The translations under genes and the position numbers were made by a program. From Rhodospirillales bacterium (lineage in GTDB: Bacteria; Pseudomonadota; Alphaproteobacteria; Rhodospirillales; Defluviicoccaceae): a DNA stretch of 64,000 nucleotides. The stretch is from the NCBI GenBank assembly GCA_016712595.1, contig JADJQT010000001.1:528501-592500 (forward strand). Reading direction: 5' to 3'. Below, in pieces: positions 9,208 to 17,890 of the stretch. Position 1 is the first letter of the stretch, and the number at the start of each line of letters is the position of its first letter. Below the pieces are notes generated by a model. That model was not told where the DNA came from, did no database searches, and was given only the letters and a program-made list of their open reading frames with translations.

Positions 9208-10584
9208 ATGTCCGTGCCGAGCCCCAGCGCCACTGCTTTTCCGTCGTGCCTTGCCACCAGCCTCGCGTCGCGTCTGGGCAAGATTCCCGATCATGTGCGC
9301 TACGGTTGCGTCTCTGGAATCACCGGGCTTCTGGTCGAGGTCGAGGCGTTATCGAACGTCCTCGCGGTTGGGGATCGCTGCCGGCTGATTGATCGCAGTG
9401 GTGTCGCGACGATGGCGGAAGTTATCGGCTTTCGTGGCGGTCGGAGTCTCGTCATGCCCTACGGGCCAGTCACCGGTCTCGGCCCCGGCTGCCGTGCCGA
9501 GGTCGGCGGTGATGATGACGCGGTATATCCGAACACACGCTGGCTCGGTCGGGTTCTAGGTGCTCTTGGCGAGCCCGTCGACGGACGTGGCCCGTTGCCG
9601 CTCGGGCTCGAGCGCTATCCGCTGCGCAGTGTGCCGCCCGACGCGCACGCACGTCAGCGGGTTGAGGGCAAACTCGACCTGGGTGTGCGGGCGATCAACG
9701 CGTTTCTCACCTGCTGCCGCGGTCAACGACTCGGGGTCTTTGCCGGATCTGGCGTCGGCAAATCGAGCCTCTTATCGATGCTGGCCCGACATACAGAGGC
9801 GGATGTCACCGTCATCGGGTTGATCGGCGAACGCGGCCGTGAGGCGCGCGAGTTTATCGAGGACAGCCTCGGCGAGGAGGGATTGAAGCGAAGTGTCGTC
9901 GTCGTCGCCACCTCCGACCAGTCTCCTCCGTTCCGCCGTCATGCCGCATATACGACACTCGCAATCGCTGAGTATTTCCGCGATCACGGAGCTCGCGTGC
10001 TGTGTCTGATGGATAGCGTCACCCGCTTCGCGATGGCGCAGCGGGAAATCGGCCTTGCAGCCGGCGAGCCGCCGACGAGCAAAGGCTACACACCATCAGT
10101 GTTTGCCGAATTGCCACGTCTGCTCGAGCGCGCCGGCCCAGGAACCGCCGGGCAGGGTAGCATTACCGGCCTGTTCACCGTGCTCGTGGACGGGGACGAC
10201 CACAATGAGCCCATCGCCGATGCTGTGCGCGGAATTCTCGATGGCCACGTCGTCCTCGATCGCGCGATCGCCGAGCGGGGCCGTTTTCCGGCGATCAACG
10301 TACTGAAAAGCGTCTCTCGGAGTCTACCCGGTTGTAACTCCGATGCTGAGAATACACTCATCCGGCGGGCTCGCCGCCTGCTCTCGGTCTATGAGGACAT
10401 GGCGGAGCTGATCCGCCTGGGTGCGTATCGCAAGGGCGCTGATCCCGAGGTCGATCTCGCGGTGCAACTCTATCCCAAGCTGGAAGCGTTTATCGGCCAG
10501 GGGCGAAACGAAAGGTGCTCTCTATTTGACTCATACGCCGCGCTGGAACAAGTGCTGGCGGAGGCGCCGGAAATGGCGACGTAA
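9208..10584 (+). CDS. fliI: Flagellar export ATPase FliI
   Basis: 458 residues, normal for FliI. Walker A GSGVGKSS is near residue 180; VLCLMDSVTRFAMAQREIGL and EPPTSKGYTPSVFAELPRLL are F1/FliI-type signatures. It is the cytoplasmic hexameric ATPase that helps unfold and deliver substrates to the flagellar type III export gate. AAGGGAG sits 4 bases before the ATG. fliJ follows, as expected for its stalk partner. Confidence 0.95.
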   Translation: MSVPSPSATAFPSCLATSLASRLGKIPDHVRYGCVSGITGLLVEVEALSNVLAVGDRCRLIDRSGVATMAEVIGFRGGRSLVMPYGPVTGLGPGCRAEVGGDDDAVYPNTRWLGRVLGALGEPVDGRGPLPLGLERYPLRSVPPDAHARQRVEGKLDLGVRAINAFLTCCRGQRLGVFAGSGVGKSSLLSMLARHTEADVTVIGLIGERGREAREFIEDSLGEEGLKRSVVVVATSDQSPPFRRHAAYTTLAIAEYFRDHGARVLCLMDSVTRFAMAQREIGLAAGEPPTSKGYTPSVFAELPRLLERAGPGTAGQGSITGLFTVLVDGDDHNEPIADAVRGILDGHVVLDRAIAERGRFPAINVLKSVSRSLPGCNSDAENTLIRRARRLLSVYEDMAELIRLGAYRKGADPEVDLAVQLYPKLEAFIGQGRNERCSLFDSYAALEQVLAEAPEMAT

Positions 10585-10630
10585 TGCGCCACGCCGCGCG
10601 CAAGCGTAAACGACAATCAAAGAGGTGGCG

Positions 10631-11068
10631 GTGGCAGGAAAGCTGGCGACACTAATCCGCCTGCATCGCTGGCGACTCGACGAGCAGCAGCGCGTTCTGG
10701 CGGAGAACCTGCAAGTGCTGGACAAGCATGAAGCTGCTTTGCGCGCCATCGATGCATGGATTGAAGAAGAGCAGGCGTACGTGCGTGATGCACCGGCTGA
10801 ACATGCGCTTACCTATTCGGCATTTGCGAGCGCGGTCGACCAACGCCGTACGACCTGTCTTAAGGCAATCGAAACGGCACAAGGGGAAGTCGCGCACCAA
10901 CGCGACGCGGTGCAGGCATGCTATCGCGAGCTGCGCACGATCGAACTGGCGGATGAAGCACGAGGTCAGCGCGAGGCCGCCGAACGGGCGCGCGAGGAAC
11001 GAGCGACCCTTGACGAGATGGCCGTGCTTGGCCACGCCCGTCGCCCTGCAAGCGGGTCATGCCGCTGA
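10631..11068 (+). CDS. fliJ: Flagellar export chaperone/stalk FliJ
   Basis: About 145 residues, almost entirely charged helix (Arg/Glu/Gln/Ala rich), consistent with the antiparallel coiled coil of FliJ, which docks in the FliI ring and links it to FlhA. Sequence similarity in this family is weak, so position after fliI is the main support. GTG at 10631 is preferred over GTG at 10625 because AAAGAGG lies 6 bases before it. It is the last intact gene before a decayed mobile-element region. Confidence 0.72.
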   Translation: MAGKLATLIRLHRWRLDEQQRVLAENLQVLDKHEAALRAIDAWIEEEQAYVRDAPAEHALTYSAFASAVDQRRTTCLKAIETAQGEVAHQRDAVQACYRELRTIELADEARGQREAAERAREERATLDEMAVLGHARRPASGSCR

Positions 11069-11099
11069 GCGATGAAGGTGACTTGACGCGGGGGATTTC

Positions 11100-11517
11100 C
11101 GATGCTGTTGAAAAAGTCGGTTATTCTGCGGAGCGGGGTCAAGCGGATCGGTTTGTGGGGCGGTGGATGACCGCCGTCGTTGGCGGACGGCCTCGAGTAA
11201 TACCGGGGCGGTCTGTTGCTGAGAGATGAGGCGACGGATCAGTTTTGGCAAATTCTGGGCGCAGATGGCGAGGAGCATTTCGTCGTGAACGCTAGTTGAG
11301 CCGCGGATCCGCAACCGAGTGATCCCGGGATGTACTTGAGGTGAGGGAACGTCATCCTGACATTATTCCTATCGCGTCGCGACTGAGCGAATGATTCTGT
11401 ATTCGCGAGGCGTATGGCCAAGTAACGCAGCGTTCGTCCATTGTCATGCAGGTTTCCTTCACTTCGCAGCAGCTCGTCGCTGGAACAGAGGTAGACGTTG
11501 CGCGCTGCAATATCCGG
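11100..11517 (-). pseudogene. IS1182-type DDE transposase, C-terminal remnant
   Basis: Reading the minus strand from about 11517, fragments such as ANTESFAQSRRDRN, MTFPHLKYI and, in another frame from about 11312, RGSTSVHDEMLLAICAQNL match the C-terminal part of IS1182-like DDE transposases (family pattern TEAYATSRRERKKVEMLFAHLKRI, then AQDEFLLAATAQNL; recalled, not searched). A frameshift separates the two parts near 11310, and the cysteine-rich segment between is missing. Non-functional. Confidence 0.6.
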
Positions 11518-11799
11518 GCATTCGCTCTCGAACTTGCCGTGCGCCCCCCTGTCGGCTTTCACCTTCTCCAGGTCGACCACTGCCGCCTCGATCGACGGAT
11601 TCACCCGGTTCTTAATATCGGCTTTCGGCGGCTGATCTCCTGCAGCGCCAGCTCGCCACCCTTCTCGTACGGTTTTTGAACCGATAGAAGCTGTCCCACT
11701 GTAGCCCAGAATCTTGCACGCCTGGCTGACGTCACCGAGCTGCTTCGCCAACTCGAACAGCCCGATCTTCGACTTGATCACTTGCTGCGTCTGCGTCAT
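11518..11799 (-). pseudogene. IS481-type transposase, N-terminal remnant
   Basis: The start MTQTQQVIKSKIGLFELAKQ followed by LGDVSQACKILGYS is the N-terminal helix-turn-helix of a well-known IS481-family transposase. The next part (KNRVNPSIEAAV, then KADRGAHGKFESECP) is recognisable but has internal losses. The frame then runs straight into the IS1182-like remnant near 11517, giving a chimeric open frame of 205 codons (11239-11856). The catalytic core is absent. Confidence 0.65.
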
Positions 11800-11929
11800 C
11801 GGCGGATCGCCTTTGTTCGTGCGCCGGTATAGGATGATCACCCCATCCCGGCGCACCTCAGCCCACCGCTACCAAACCGTACCGTCCGATCAACTCCAAA
11901 CCTTTACAGCTCAGTTCATTCACTGCGTC

Positions 11930-12070
11930 CGCAGCCGGATCGGGAAAATCTTTGGCACCTGGAAGCGAAGCTACGGGCTCAGGCGGATGCGATGGCGAGG
12001 TCTCGCCAAAGCCGCCGCCCAGGTTCACTTCACCGCCATCGCCGACAACCTCAAGCAAACCCTACTTTGA
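11930..12070 (+). pseudogene. IS5-type transposase, last 46 codons
   Basis: The peptide RSRIGKIFGTWKRSYGLRRM followed by RWRGLAKAAAQVHFTAIADNLKQTLL and a stop is the C-terminus of an IS5-family transposase (catalytic Glu helix region, ending in the Y/DNLK motif). Nothing of the N-terminal two-thirds is visible upstream, so this is a 3' stub. Confidence 0.6.
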
Positions 12071-12287
12071 CCGCCCGGCCCGCGTGAGCGACACCGCGGT
12101 CCCCGCACACCGCTCTACCACCACCATCAGACGCCCGCTCCGAGCCAACCATCCCTCTATAATCAAACCAAAAAATACCCGTGCACAGGTCTCATTATGC
12201 CAACTTCCGCGGTTCATGACCTATGTGCTCAGCTGCGCGTGCCGATGGTCATAATGCGCGAGGGCTGGGCGACGAGGCGGCTCCGAC

Positions 12288-12752
12288 GTGATCGCGGATG
12301 TTGTCATGGAACCGGAAGATGCGGACAGCGCTCAGTTTTCGCTGTGTGTGTTCCTGATCTTCGGCCTGATGATGCTGCCGATGGCTGTACCGCTGTGGGA
12401 CTGGCGGGCGCTGGTCTACGCGCTGGCCAGCCTGAGCGTGGTGCGCATGCTGCTGACCGCGATCAGCCTCATCGGCTCACGCCTGGACCAGCCGACGGTT
12501 GCCTTCCTCGGCTGGTCGAGTCCGCGCGGCATTGCCTCAGTCCTCGACCTGCCTCTGGCTATCGACCGCTTCGGCTTCCAGGGACAGGAGCAGATCTTCG
12601 CCATCATCGTGCTGTCCGTGCTGCTCAGCATCGTCTTGCATGAGGCAATCGCAGCCCCGCCAGCCGCGTTTTACGGACGCTTCGAAGAGCGACGGGCGGG
12701 AACGCAAAACGGCCCCGCTTTCCCAGCCCGGAGCGCCTCATACGGCGAATGA
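12288..12752 (+). pseudogene. CPA1-type Na+/H+ antiporter, C-terminal fragment
   Basis: About 154 codons with membrane helices (FLIFGLMMLPMAVPLWDW, AIIVLSVLLSIVLHEA) and the antiporter motif GWSSPRGIASVLDLPLAI, corresponding to the last few helices of an NhaP-like cation:proton antiporter. Full proteins have about 400 residues or more, and the N-terminal two-thirds is absent. The GTG at 12288 is nominal. It lies directly after transposase debris, suggesting that an insertion or deletion removed the front of the gene. Confidence 0.6.
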
Positions 12753-12894
12753 TCGCCCCGAGCCCACCCGACGAGATCCAAAGATCCCCGATCAGACGAG
12801 GGCGCCGCCCTTTACTTGAGACCATATCCGACCGACGCCTGTGACGGCGATTGGATGGTGGTGCGGCTGGGCTCGGGTCCAGGGTTGTTGGCGC

Positions 12895-14205
12895 TCAGAA
12901 GACGATGCCGATTTCGCCGCCACCGACGATCGCGGTATCGGCGCTGGACACGCCGGAAGGATCGAAGACGAGCTGCAGGTCGGGACGAACGTAGAACCAG
13001 GGCGTGAGCTGCGCGGTATAGGCAAATTCGAGGACCTTTTCCGAGCCACCCGGCTGGGCGTCGTCGGAAAGCTGGCCGTAGAAGAGGCCGATGGCGGCGT
13101 TGTCGTTGTCGCGGGTCGGGATCAGCCCTTTATAGACGAGCCCACCGCCGACAAAGAGCGGCAACTCGTTGATCGACTCGCGAGGCATGTAGGTGAGGAC
13201 CAGCCACGGGGTCAGGCCTTGGTTTCCCGCATCGCCTTCGCGATAGACCATCTGCTCTGCGGAGATGTAAAAGCCGGGGCTGCCTTCCTTCTTGCGGCCG
13301 TCCTTGATGTCCTCGCGGTTGCCGCTTTCGAAGAAGCCGCCGAGCTTGACCGTGCCAGGCAAGGCGCCGGGAACCGAGGACACCGCCTCCGGCTGCAACT
13401 CGGGCTGATGGGCCGCCTCCGTCGCCCCTGTGTTTTCTTCATCGATCGGCTGGTTCCAGCTATAGCCGACCTCGCCGATGACAAAGACGGCATCGCCGTC
13501 GAGAGCGAAATCGACGCCGTGGCGCTTGTCCTCGTTGGCTTTATCGTCGGCGTTGTAGACGCCGAGGGCGAGCCGCAGGTTGTCTGCCGGCTCATAGGCC
13601 GCCGAGGCTCCCCACTGGGAGAACGGCGCTGTGGTAAAGCCGGCATTGCTGTCCGGGACATTCGACGGGGTGCCGTTGATGCCGCCGTTGACGTAATTGG
13701 CATAGATGTCCGACGATAGGAAATCGTTCTCGGTGGTCAGCCGGCCGACCTTCAATGTGAGCTGATCGTCAAACAAGTGCTGCTGCAGGTAGAGCTGCCC
13801 GAGGCGGACCTTCTCGCCGGTAAACATCTGCTGCACGGCAAAGATGTTACCGACCTGATGTTCCGAAAGATCGGAGCCCGACGACCAGGCGGCGCTGGCG
13901 TAGAAGCTGAGGCCGGGAATACCGGCGAGCTTTTCGAGGTCGAAATCCAGGCCGGCGTCAACCCGGCCGGCATAGTCCCAGCCGTCGCCGCTGCCGGCAT
14001 TGCCGTTGTGGACGGCGAGGAGATCGGTGCTATAGGCCATCTCTGGGGTGATGCCGGCCTCTTCGAGCCGGGTCCGCGCGCCGCCCCAGTCGCCAGTGGC
14101 GTAGTCACCCCGGAGCCAGTCGTCCAGGTCCTGGGCGAGGGCAGGCGCAACGCCGGTCATCAACGTCATGCTGGCGAGCAGGCTGGTGCCTCGTTTGATC
14201 AACAT
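12895..14205 (-). CDS. OprB-family carbohydrate-selective porin
   Basis: 436 residues with a clear signal peptide (MLIKRGTSLLASMTLMTGVA then APALAQ) and a C-terminal Phe typical of outer-membrane barrels. The early WLRGDYATGDWGGARTRLEE is the OprB signature, and the GLY/Asp-rich alternating strands fit a 16-strand barrel. It likely admits sugars or other small solutes. GGGGAAGG precedes the ATG. It is a single gene with its own promoter region; the substrate cannot be read from sequence. Confidence 0.85.
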   Translation of the reverse strand: MLIKRGTSLLASMTLMTGVAPALAQDLDDWLRGDYATGDWGGARTRLEEAGITPEMAYSTDLLAVHNGNAGSGDGWDYAGRVDAGLDFDLEKLAGIPGLSFYASAAWSSGSDLSEHQVGNIFAVQQMFTGEKVRLGQLYLQQHLFDDQLTLKVGRLTTENDFLSSDIYANYVNGGINGTPSNVPDSNAGFTTAPFSQWGASAAYEPADNLRLALGVYNADDKANEDKRHGVDFALDGDAVFVIGEVGYSWNQPIDEENTGATEAAHQPELQPEAVSSVPGALPGTVKLGGFFESGNREDIKDGRKKEGSPGFYISAEQMVYREGDAGNQGLTPWLVLTYMPRESINELPLFVGGGLVYKGLIPTRDNDNAAIGLFYGQLSDDAQPGGSEKVLEFAYTAQLTPWFYVRPDLQLVFDPSGVSSADTAIVGGGEIGIVF

Positions 14206-15029
14206 CTTCGATCCTTCCCCTTTTCAGTGGTTGATCATTGCGTGCGGGAGGGGACGTTGGCCGTCCGTCAGACGGGCTGCCCATCGCTCGAGTCGGTCGG
14301 TATCGCCGGCGACACGGCGTGCGTTTGTCTGCCGTAAGTATAATGCAATGTTATAACCTTGTATCTGGCATTTTGCCCCAGGTCGGCGCGGCTAAATATC
14401 CCCATTTAGGGCAATTTTGATCTGAGGCATAGCGGAAATGCCGATGCTCCTATCCGACCTCCGGTCGCGCTGCGCCGGGTGCCTGCCGGCTCGCAGGTGG
14501 CTCTGCTGCTGCATGGATACCTTGACTTTTCCGCCCAAGAAGGACTTCGCCGATGGTTTTTGGCGATATTTGGCTGGCTTTTGCAAATCCCTCTCTCCCT
14601 CGTCCTCTCGCACAACGGCGAAAGTGAGCACCGCTCTCATTGAGAACGCAAATGATTTTCATTCGCATAGAAAGCTGCTTGAGGATTAGGCAGCGCACTG
14701 TTGCCAACGCGAAACAGCTTGCGCCTTGATGGGGTCCTTTCGCGCCACGGCAGCGAGGCTTGCGGGCGGAAGGTGCTGCGCGGTCCAGCCTGCGGACCAA
14801 AAAAATTGTATGCCCGCCAAAGCGGCGTTTTTACTCCGTTCGGGACAGTCCTGGGTGAAATACCGCAGTGCCGACAGCCAGAGTGTCAGTCGCCTCGCGC
14901 ATAAGCACATGTCCTCGCCGCATAATCGCCATTATAATGATCGCAAAGAGACCCGCGCCCGACATTGCCGATGCGGCCTTGCACTTATCGAGGGGCGCGC
15001 GGCAACAAACGAATACGGGGTATAGGATC
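14206..15029. other. 824-base gap with no convincing gene
   Basis: Only short frames of poor coding character occur here, on either strand. There is an AT-rich patch near 14330-14410 upstream of the porin, a Fur-box-like palindrome at 14648-14666 and the chvI leader at the right end. A minus-strand frame of 82 codons starts at 14640 just below the palindrome, but I do not recognise it. Confidence 0.5.
14648..14666. promoter_or_regulatory. Fur-box-like palindrome
   Basis: GCAAATGATTTTCATTCGC matches 13 of 19 positions of the classic Fur box and has the symmetric core AATGA-TTT-TCATT. No recognised iron gene is next to it: the porin starts about 440 bases to the left and chvI about 360 to the right. 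Confidence 0.4.
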
Positions 15030-15722
15030 GTGATCGAAACCATCGCGCTCGTGGACGACGACCGGAATATCCTTGCCTCCGTGTCCATGGCGCTGGAAGC
15101 TGAAGGGTTCCGCGTTCTGACCTTCACCGACGGCGCCGACGCGCTGGCGGGGTTGTCGAGCCAGGCGGTTGACCTTGCCATTCTCGATATCAAGATGCCG
15201 CGGATGGACGGGCTCGAACTCCTCGGTAAGCTGCGCCAGAACAGCGACGTTCCGGTGATCTTCCTCACCTCCAAGGACGACGAACTGGATGAAATGCTGG
15301 GTCTGCGCATGGGCGCGGACGACTACATCACCAAGCCGTTTTCGCAACGCCTGCTGATCGAACGGATTCGCGCGGTGCTGCGCCGACGCTTGGCCGCAGC
15401 ACCGAACGCCGGCGAAGCGGAGGGCATGCGCCGGGGTGAACTCGTCCTCGACCATACCCGCCACCTGTGTACGTGGAAAGGTCGCGAAGTCGCGCTGACG
15501 GTGACGGAGTTCCTGCTCGTCCAGGCTCTCGCCCGCCGGCCGGGTCATGTCAAGAGCCGCGATCAATTGATCGACGCAGCCTACGGCGAGCACATCTATG
15601 TCGACGACCGGACCATCGACAGCCACATCAAACGCCTGCGCAAGAAATTCAAGGATGTCGATACGGATTTCGCGCACATTGAAACGCTCTACGGGGTTGG
15701 ATATCGCTACCGCGCCACCTGA
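15030..15722 (+). CDS. chvI: Response regulator ChvI
   Basis: 230 residues from GTG 15030. The start IETIALVDDDRNILASVSMA and the receiver Asp53 (AILDIKMPRMDGLELLGKLR) are typical of ChvI; the OmpR-type DNA-binding domain ends in DRTIDSHIKRLRKKF. ChvI with its kinase ChvG responds to acid and envelope stress and controls exopolysaccharide, motility and central carbon genes in Rhizobiales and relatives. The frame is open further upstream, but the GTG fits the family start, with GGGG about 9 bases before it. It overlaps chvG. Confidence 0.9.
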   Translation: MIETIALVDDDRNILASVSMALEAEGFRVLTFTDGADALAGLSSQAVDLAILDIKMPRMDGLELLGKLRQNSDVPVIFLTSKDDELDEMLGLRMGADDYITKPFSQRLLIERIRAVLRRRLAAAPNAGEAEGMRRGELVLDHTRHLCTWKGREVALTVTEFLLVQALARRPGHVKSRDQLIDAAYGEHIYVDDRTIDSHIKRLRKKFKDVDTDFAHIETLYGVGYRYRAT

Positions 15723-17343
15723 CGGCCAGCCCGCCCTTTCCCGCCGCAAGTCGCCGCGGCGGGCGGGGATTTCGCCGATCACCCGGCGCATTCTCGCCGT
15801 CAACTTGCTGGCGCTCGGTTTTCTGTTCGCCGGCATGCTTTATTTGGACGAATATCGGCGCGGCCTGATCGCGGCCGAACTCGCGACCATGCGCAGCGAG
15901 GCGAACCTGTTCGCGGCGGCTGTCGGCGAGAGCGCGACGTTCGCCGATTCATCGGGAACCGAAGGCCTGATCCCGCTGATGGCGCAGCAGATTGTTCGCC
16001 GTCTGATCGAGACGTCGCATTTCCGCGCCCGCCTGTTCAACGAGGACGGCACGCTCGTCGCCGACAGCCTCGTCCTCGGCGGTCCCGGCGGATCGGTGCA
16101 GATCGAAGAATTGCCGGCGCCGCGTACCGAAGGGCAGCAGGTCAAGGACCTTCTTGCTGGTTACGACCGCATCCTGACGCGCCTGTGGAGCTGCGAAGAC
16201 CTGCCACTCTACGTCGAAAACGCGGTTCAGGCCGGGCGCGACTACCCGGAGGTGATGTTGGCGCTTTCCGGCGAGGCGGCGACGACGGTTCGCGCCGACG
16301 CCAATGGCGGCATGGTGCTCAGCGTCGCGGTTCCCGTCCAGCGCTACAAGCAAGTGCTTGCCGCCCTGATGCTGACCAAGGACTCCACCGATATCGATAC
16401 GGCGGTCCTGAAGGTCCGGCTCGACGTGTTCAAGTGGTTCCTCGCGGCGCTAGCGATTACCGTGCTGCTTTCGATTTATCTCGCTGGCACTATCGCGCGG
16501 CCGATCCTGCGGCTGGCGGCGGCCGCGGAACTAGTACGTAGCGATCGCCACCGCCGACACACGATCCCCGACTTCGGAACGCGGCGCGACGAGATCGGCC
16601 GGCTCGCGGCGGCGCTGCGCGACATGACGCAAGCCCTGTGGCTGCGCATCGACGCGATCGAGCGATTCGCCGCTGACGTCGCCCACGAACTCAAGAACCC
16701 GCTGACGTCGCTGCGCAGCGCCGTCGAAACCGCCGCCCGGATCACCGATCCCGAGCGGCGCCAAAAGCTGATGAACATCATCCTCGAAGACGTCAGCCGC
16801 CTCGATCGCCTGATCAGCGATATTTCCGACGCTTCGCGCCTCGATGCCGAGCTGTCGCGCGAAAACTCCGCCGCCGTCGACATCCGCCGGATGCTGGCGG
16901 CGCTGATGGACGTGACCGAGAGCACCGCGATGCAGCGACAGGTGCGGCTTATTCTCGACGTCGATCACCGACGGGGCCTCGTCGTCAACGGCGTCGAGGG
17001 ACGGCTGGTCCAGGTGTTCCGCAATCTGATCGCCAACGCTCTGTCCTTCAGTCCGCCCGCTAGCGCGATTACTCTTAAGGCCCGGCGCGAAGGCAAGCAG
17101 GTGGTCGCCGAAGTGCTCGATCAGGGACCGGGGATTCCGGAAGGACTCGAGGACGACATCTTTCAGCGATTCTATTCTGAGCGTCCGCAGGACGAGAAAT
17201 TTGGCCAGCATTCCGGCCTTGGCCTCAGTATCTCGAAGCAGATCGTCGAGGCTCATGGCGGAACCATCGTCGCCGAAAATCGCCGCGACCCCACGGGCCG
17301 GATCGCCGGCGCCCGATTCGTCGTCCGGCTGCCCGGAGAATAG
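15697..17343 (+). CDS. chvG: Sensor histidine kinase ChvG
   Basis: About 548 residues. Order: cytoplasmic N-tail with SPRRAGISPITRRILAVN, first membrane helix (LLALGFLFAGMLYL), periplasmic sensor about 40-240, second membrane helix (FLAALAITVLLSIYLAGTI), HAMP, phospho-His in FAADVAHELKNPLTSLRSA, and an ATPase with NLIANALSFSPP, DQGPGIPEG and GLGLSISKQIVEAHGG. The start is uncertain: TTG 15697, inside the chvI 3' end, is the best in-frame candidate after the family N-terminus is considered. It signals to ChvI. hprK follows, linking envelope stress sensing and the PTS chain as in many alphaproteobacteria. Confidence 0.88.
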   Translation: MDIATAPPDGQPALSRRKSPRRAGISPITRRILAVNLLALGFLFAGMLYLDEYRRGLIAAELATMRSEANLFAAAVGESATFADSSGTEGLIPLMAQQIVRRLIETSHFRARLFNEDGTLVADSLVLGGPGGSVQIEELPAPRTEGQQVKDLLAGYDRILTRLWSCEDLPLYVENAVQAGRDYPEVMLALSGEAATTVRADANGGMVLSVAVPVQRYKQVLAALMLTKDSTDIDTAVLKVRLDVFKWFLAALAITVLLSIYLAGTIARPILRLAAAAELVRSDRHRRHTIPDFGTRRDEIGRLAAALRDMTQALWLRIDAIERFAADVAHELKNPLTSLRSAVETAARITDPERRQKLMNIILEDVSRLDRLISDISDASRLDAELSRENSAAVDIRRMLAALMDVTESTAMQRQVRLILDVDHRRGLVVNGVEGRLVQVFRNLIANALSFSPPASAITLKARREGKQVVAEVLDQGPGIPEGLEDDIFQRFYSERPQDEKFGQHSGLGLSISKQIVEAHGGTIVAENRRDPTGRIAGARFVVRLPGE

Positions 17344-17455
17344 GGCGCCGAGGGTCGCGGTGGCTTTTTTTCGTGCGGCATCGACACCGGGTTCCGCAGC
17401 TCCGCGGGCAGCCATGATTGACACCTGATGGCGACGCGTTGCACGTTGTATCGTG

Positions 17456-17890
17456 ATGGAGCGCTTGCGCGGCACGTGTGTAGCGATCGACGGAGCGGGT
17501 GTACTCTTGCGCGGCCCATCCGGCTCGGGCAAATCCGATCTTGCCTTGCGCCTGATCGACGTGGGTGCGTGCCTTGTCTCCGATGATTATACCTGCGCCG
17601 AAGCGGCGGGGGGAGCGGTGACGGCCAGCGCGCCCGAGGCCTTAGCAGGCCTGCTCGAGGTGCGGGGAATCGGCGTTCTCCGCATGCCGGCGAAAGCATC
17701 GGTGCGGCTGGATCTGGTTATCGATCTTGTCGATGGCGACAGCGTCGAGCGGATGCCGGCGCCGGACAGCGTCGAGATTCTCGGTGTGCGGTTGCCGTAT
17801 TATCGACTGACGGCGCTGGAGCCGTCGTCGGCGAGCAAGGTTCGGGCTGTCGTCGGCCTCGTCTGTGGACGTATAGTGAGCGTTGAATGA
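17456..17890 (+). CDS. hprK: Short HPr kinase/phosphorylase (catalytic domain only)
   Basis: 144 residues, roughly half the Gram-positive enzyme. It has the Walker A motif LLRGPSGSGKSDLALRL, the acidic VSDDYT, and LLEVRGIGVLRMP, the signature loop. This N-terminally shortened HprK is the usual alphaproteobacterial form; it phosphorylates a serine of HPr (candidate Ser55 here). GTG at 17453 or ATG at 17456 could be the start. The stop overlaps rapZ in ATGA. Confidence 0.88.
   Translation: MERLRGTCVAIDGAGVLLRGPSGSGKSDLALRLIDVGACLVSDDYTCAEAAGGAVTASAPEALAGLLEVRGIGVLRMPAKASVRLDLVIDLVDGDSVERMPAPDSVEILGVRLPYYRLTALEPSSASKVRAVVGLVCGRIVSVE

Noticed and set aside
11239..11856. 205-codon frame as a novel gene
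   Set aside because: It is a join of two transposase remnants from different IS families, not a single protein.
14392..14640. 82-codon minus-strand frame beneath the Fur-like palindrome
   Set aside because: Its start is well placed, but composition is typical of non-coding frames here, there is no clear ribosome site, and overlapping frames on the other strand are equally long. Kept only as part of the Fur-box finding.
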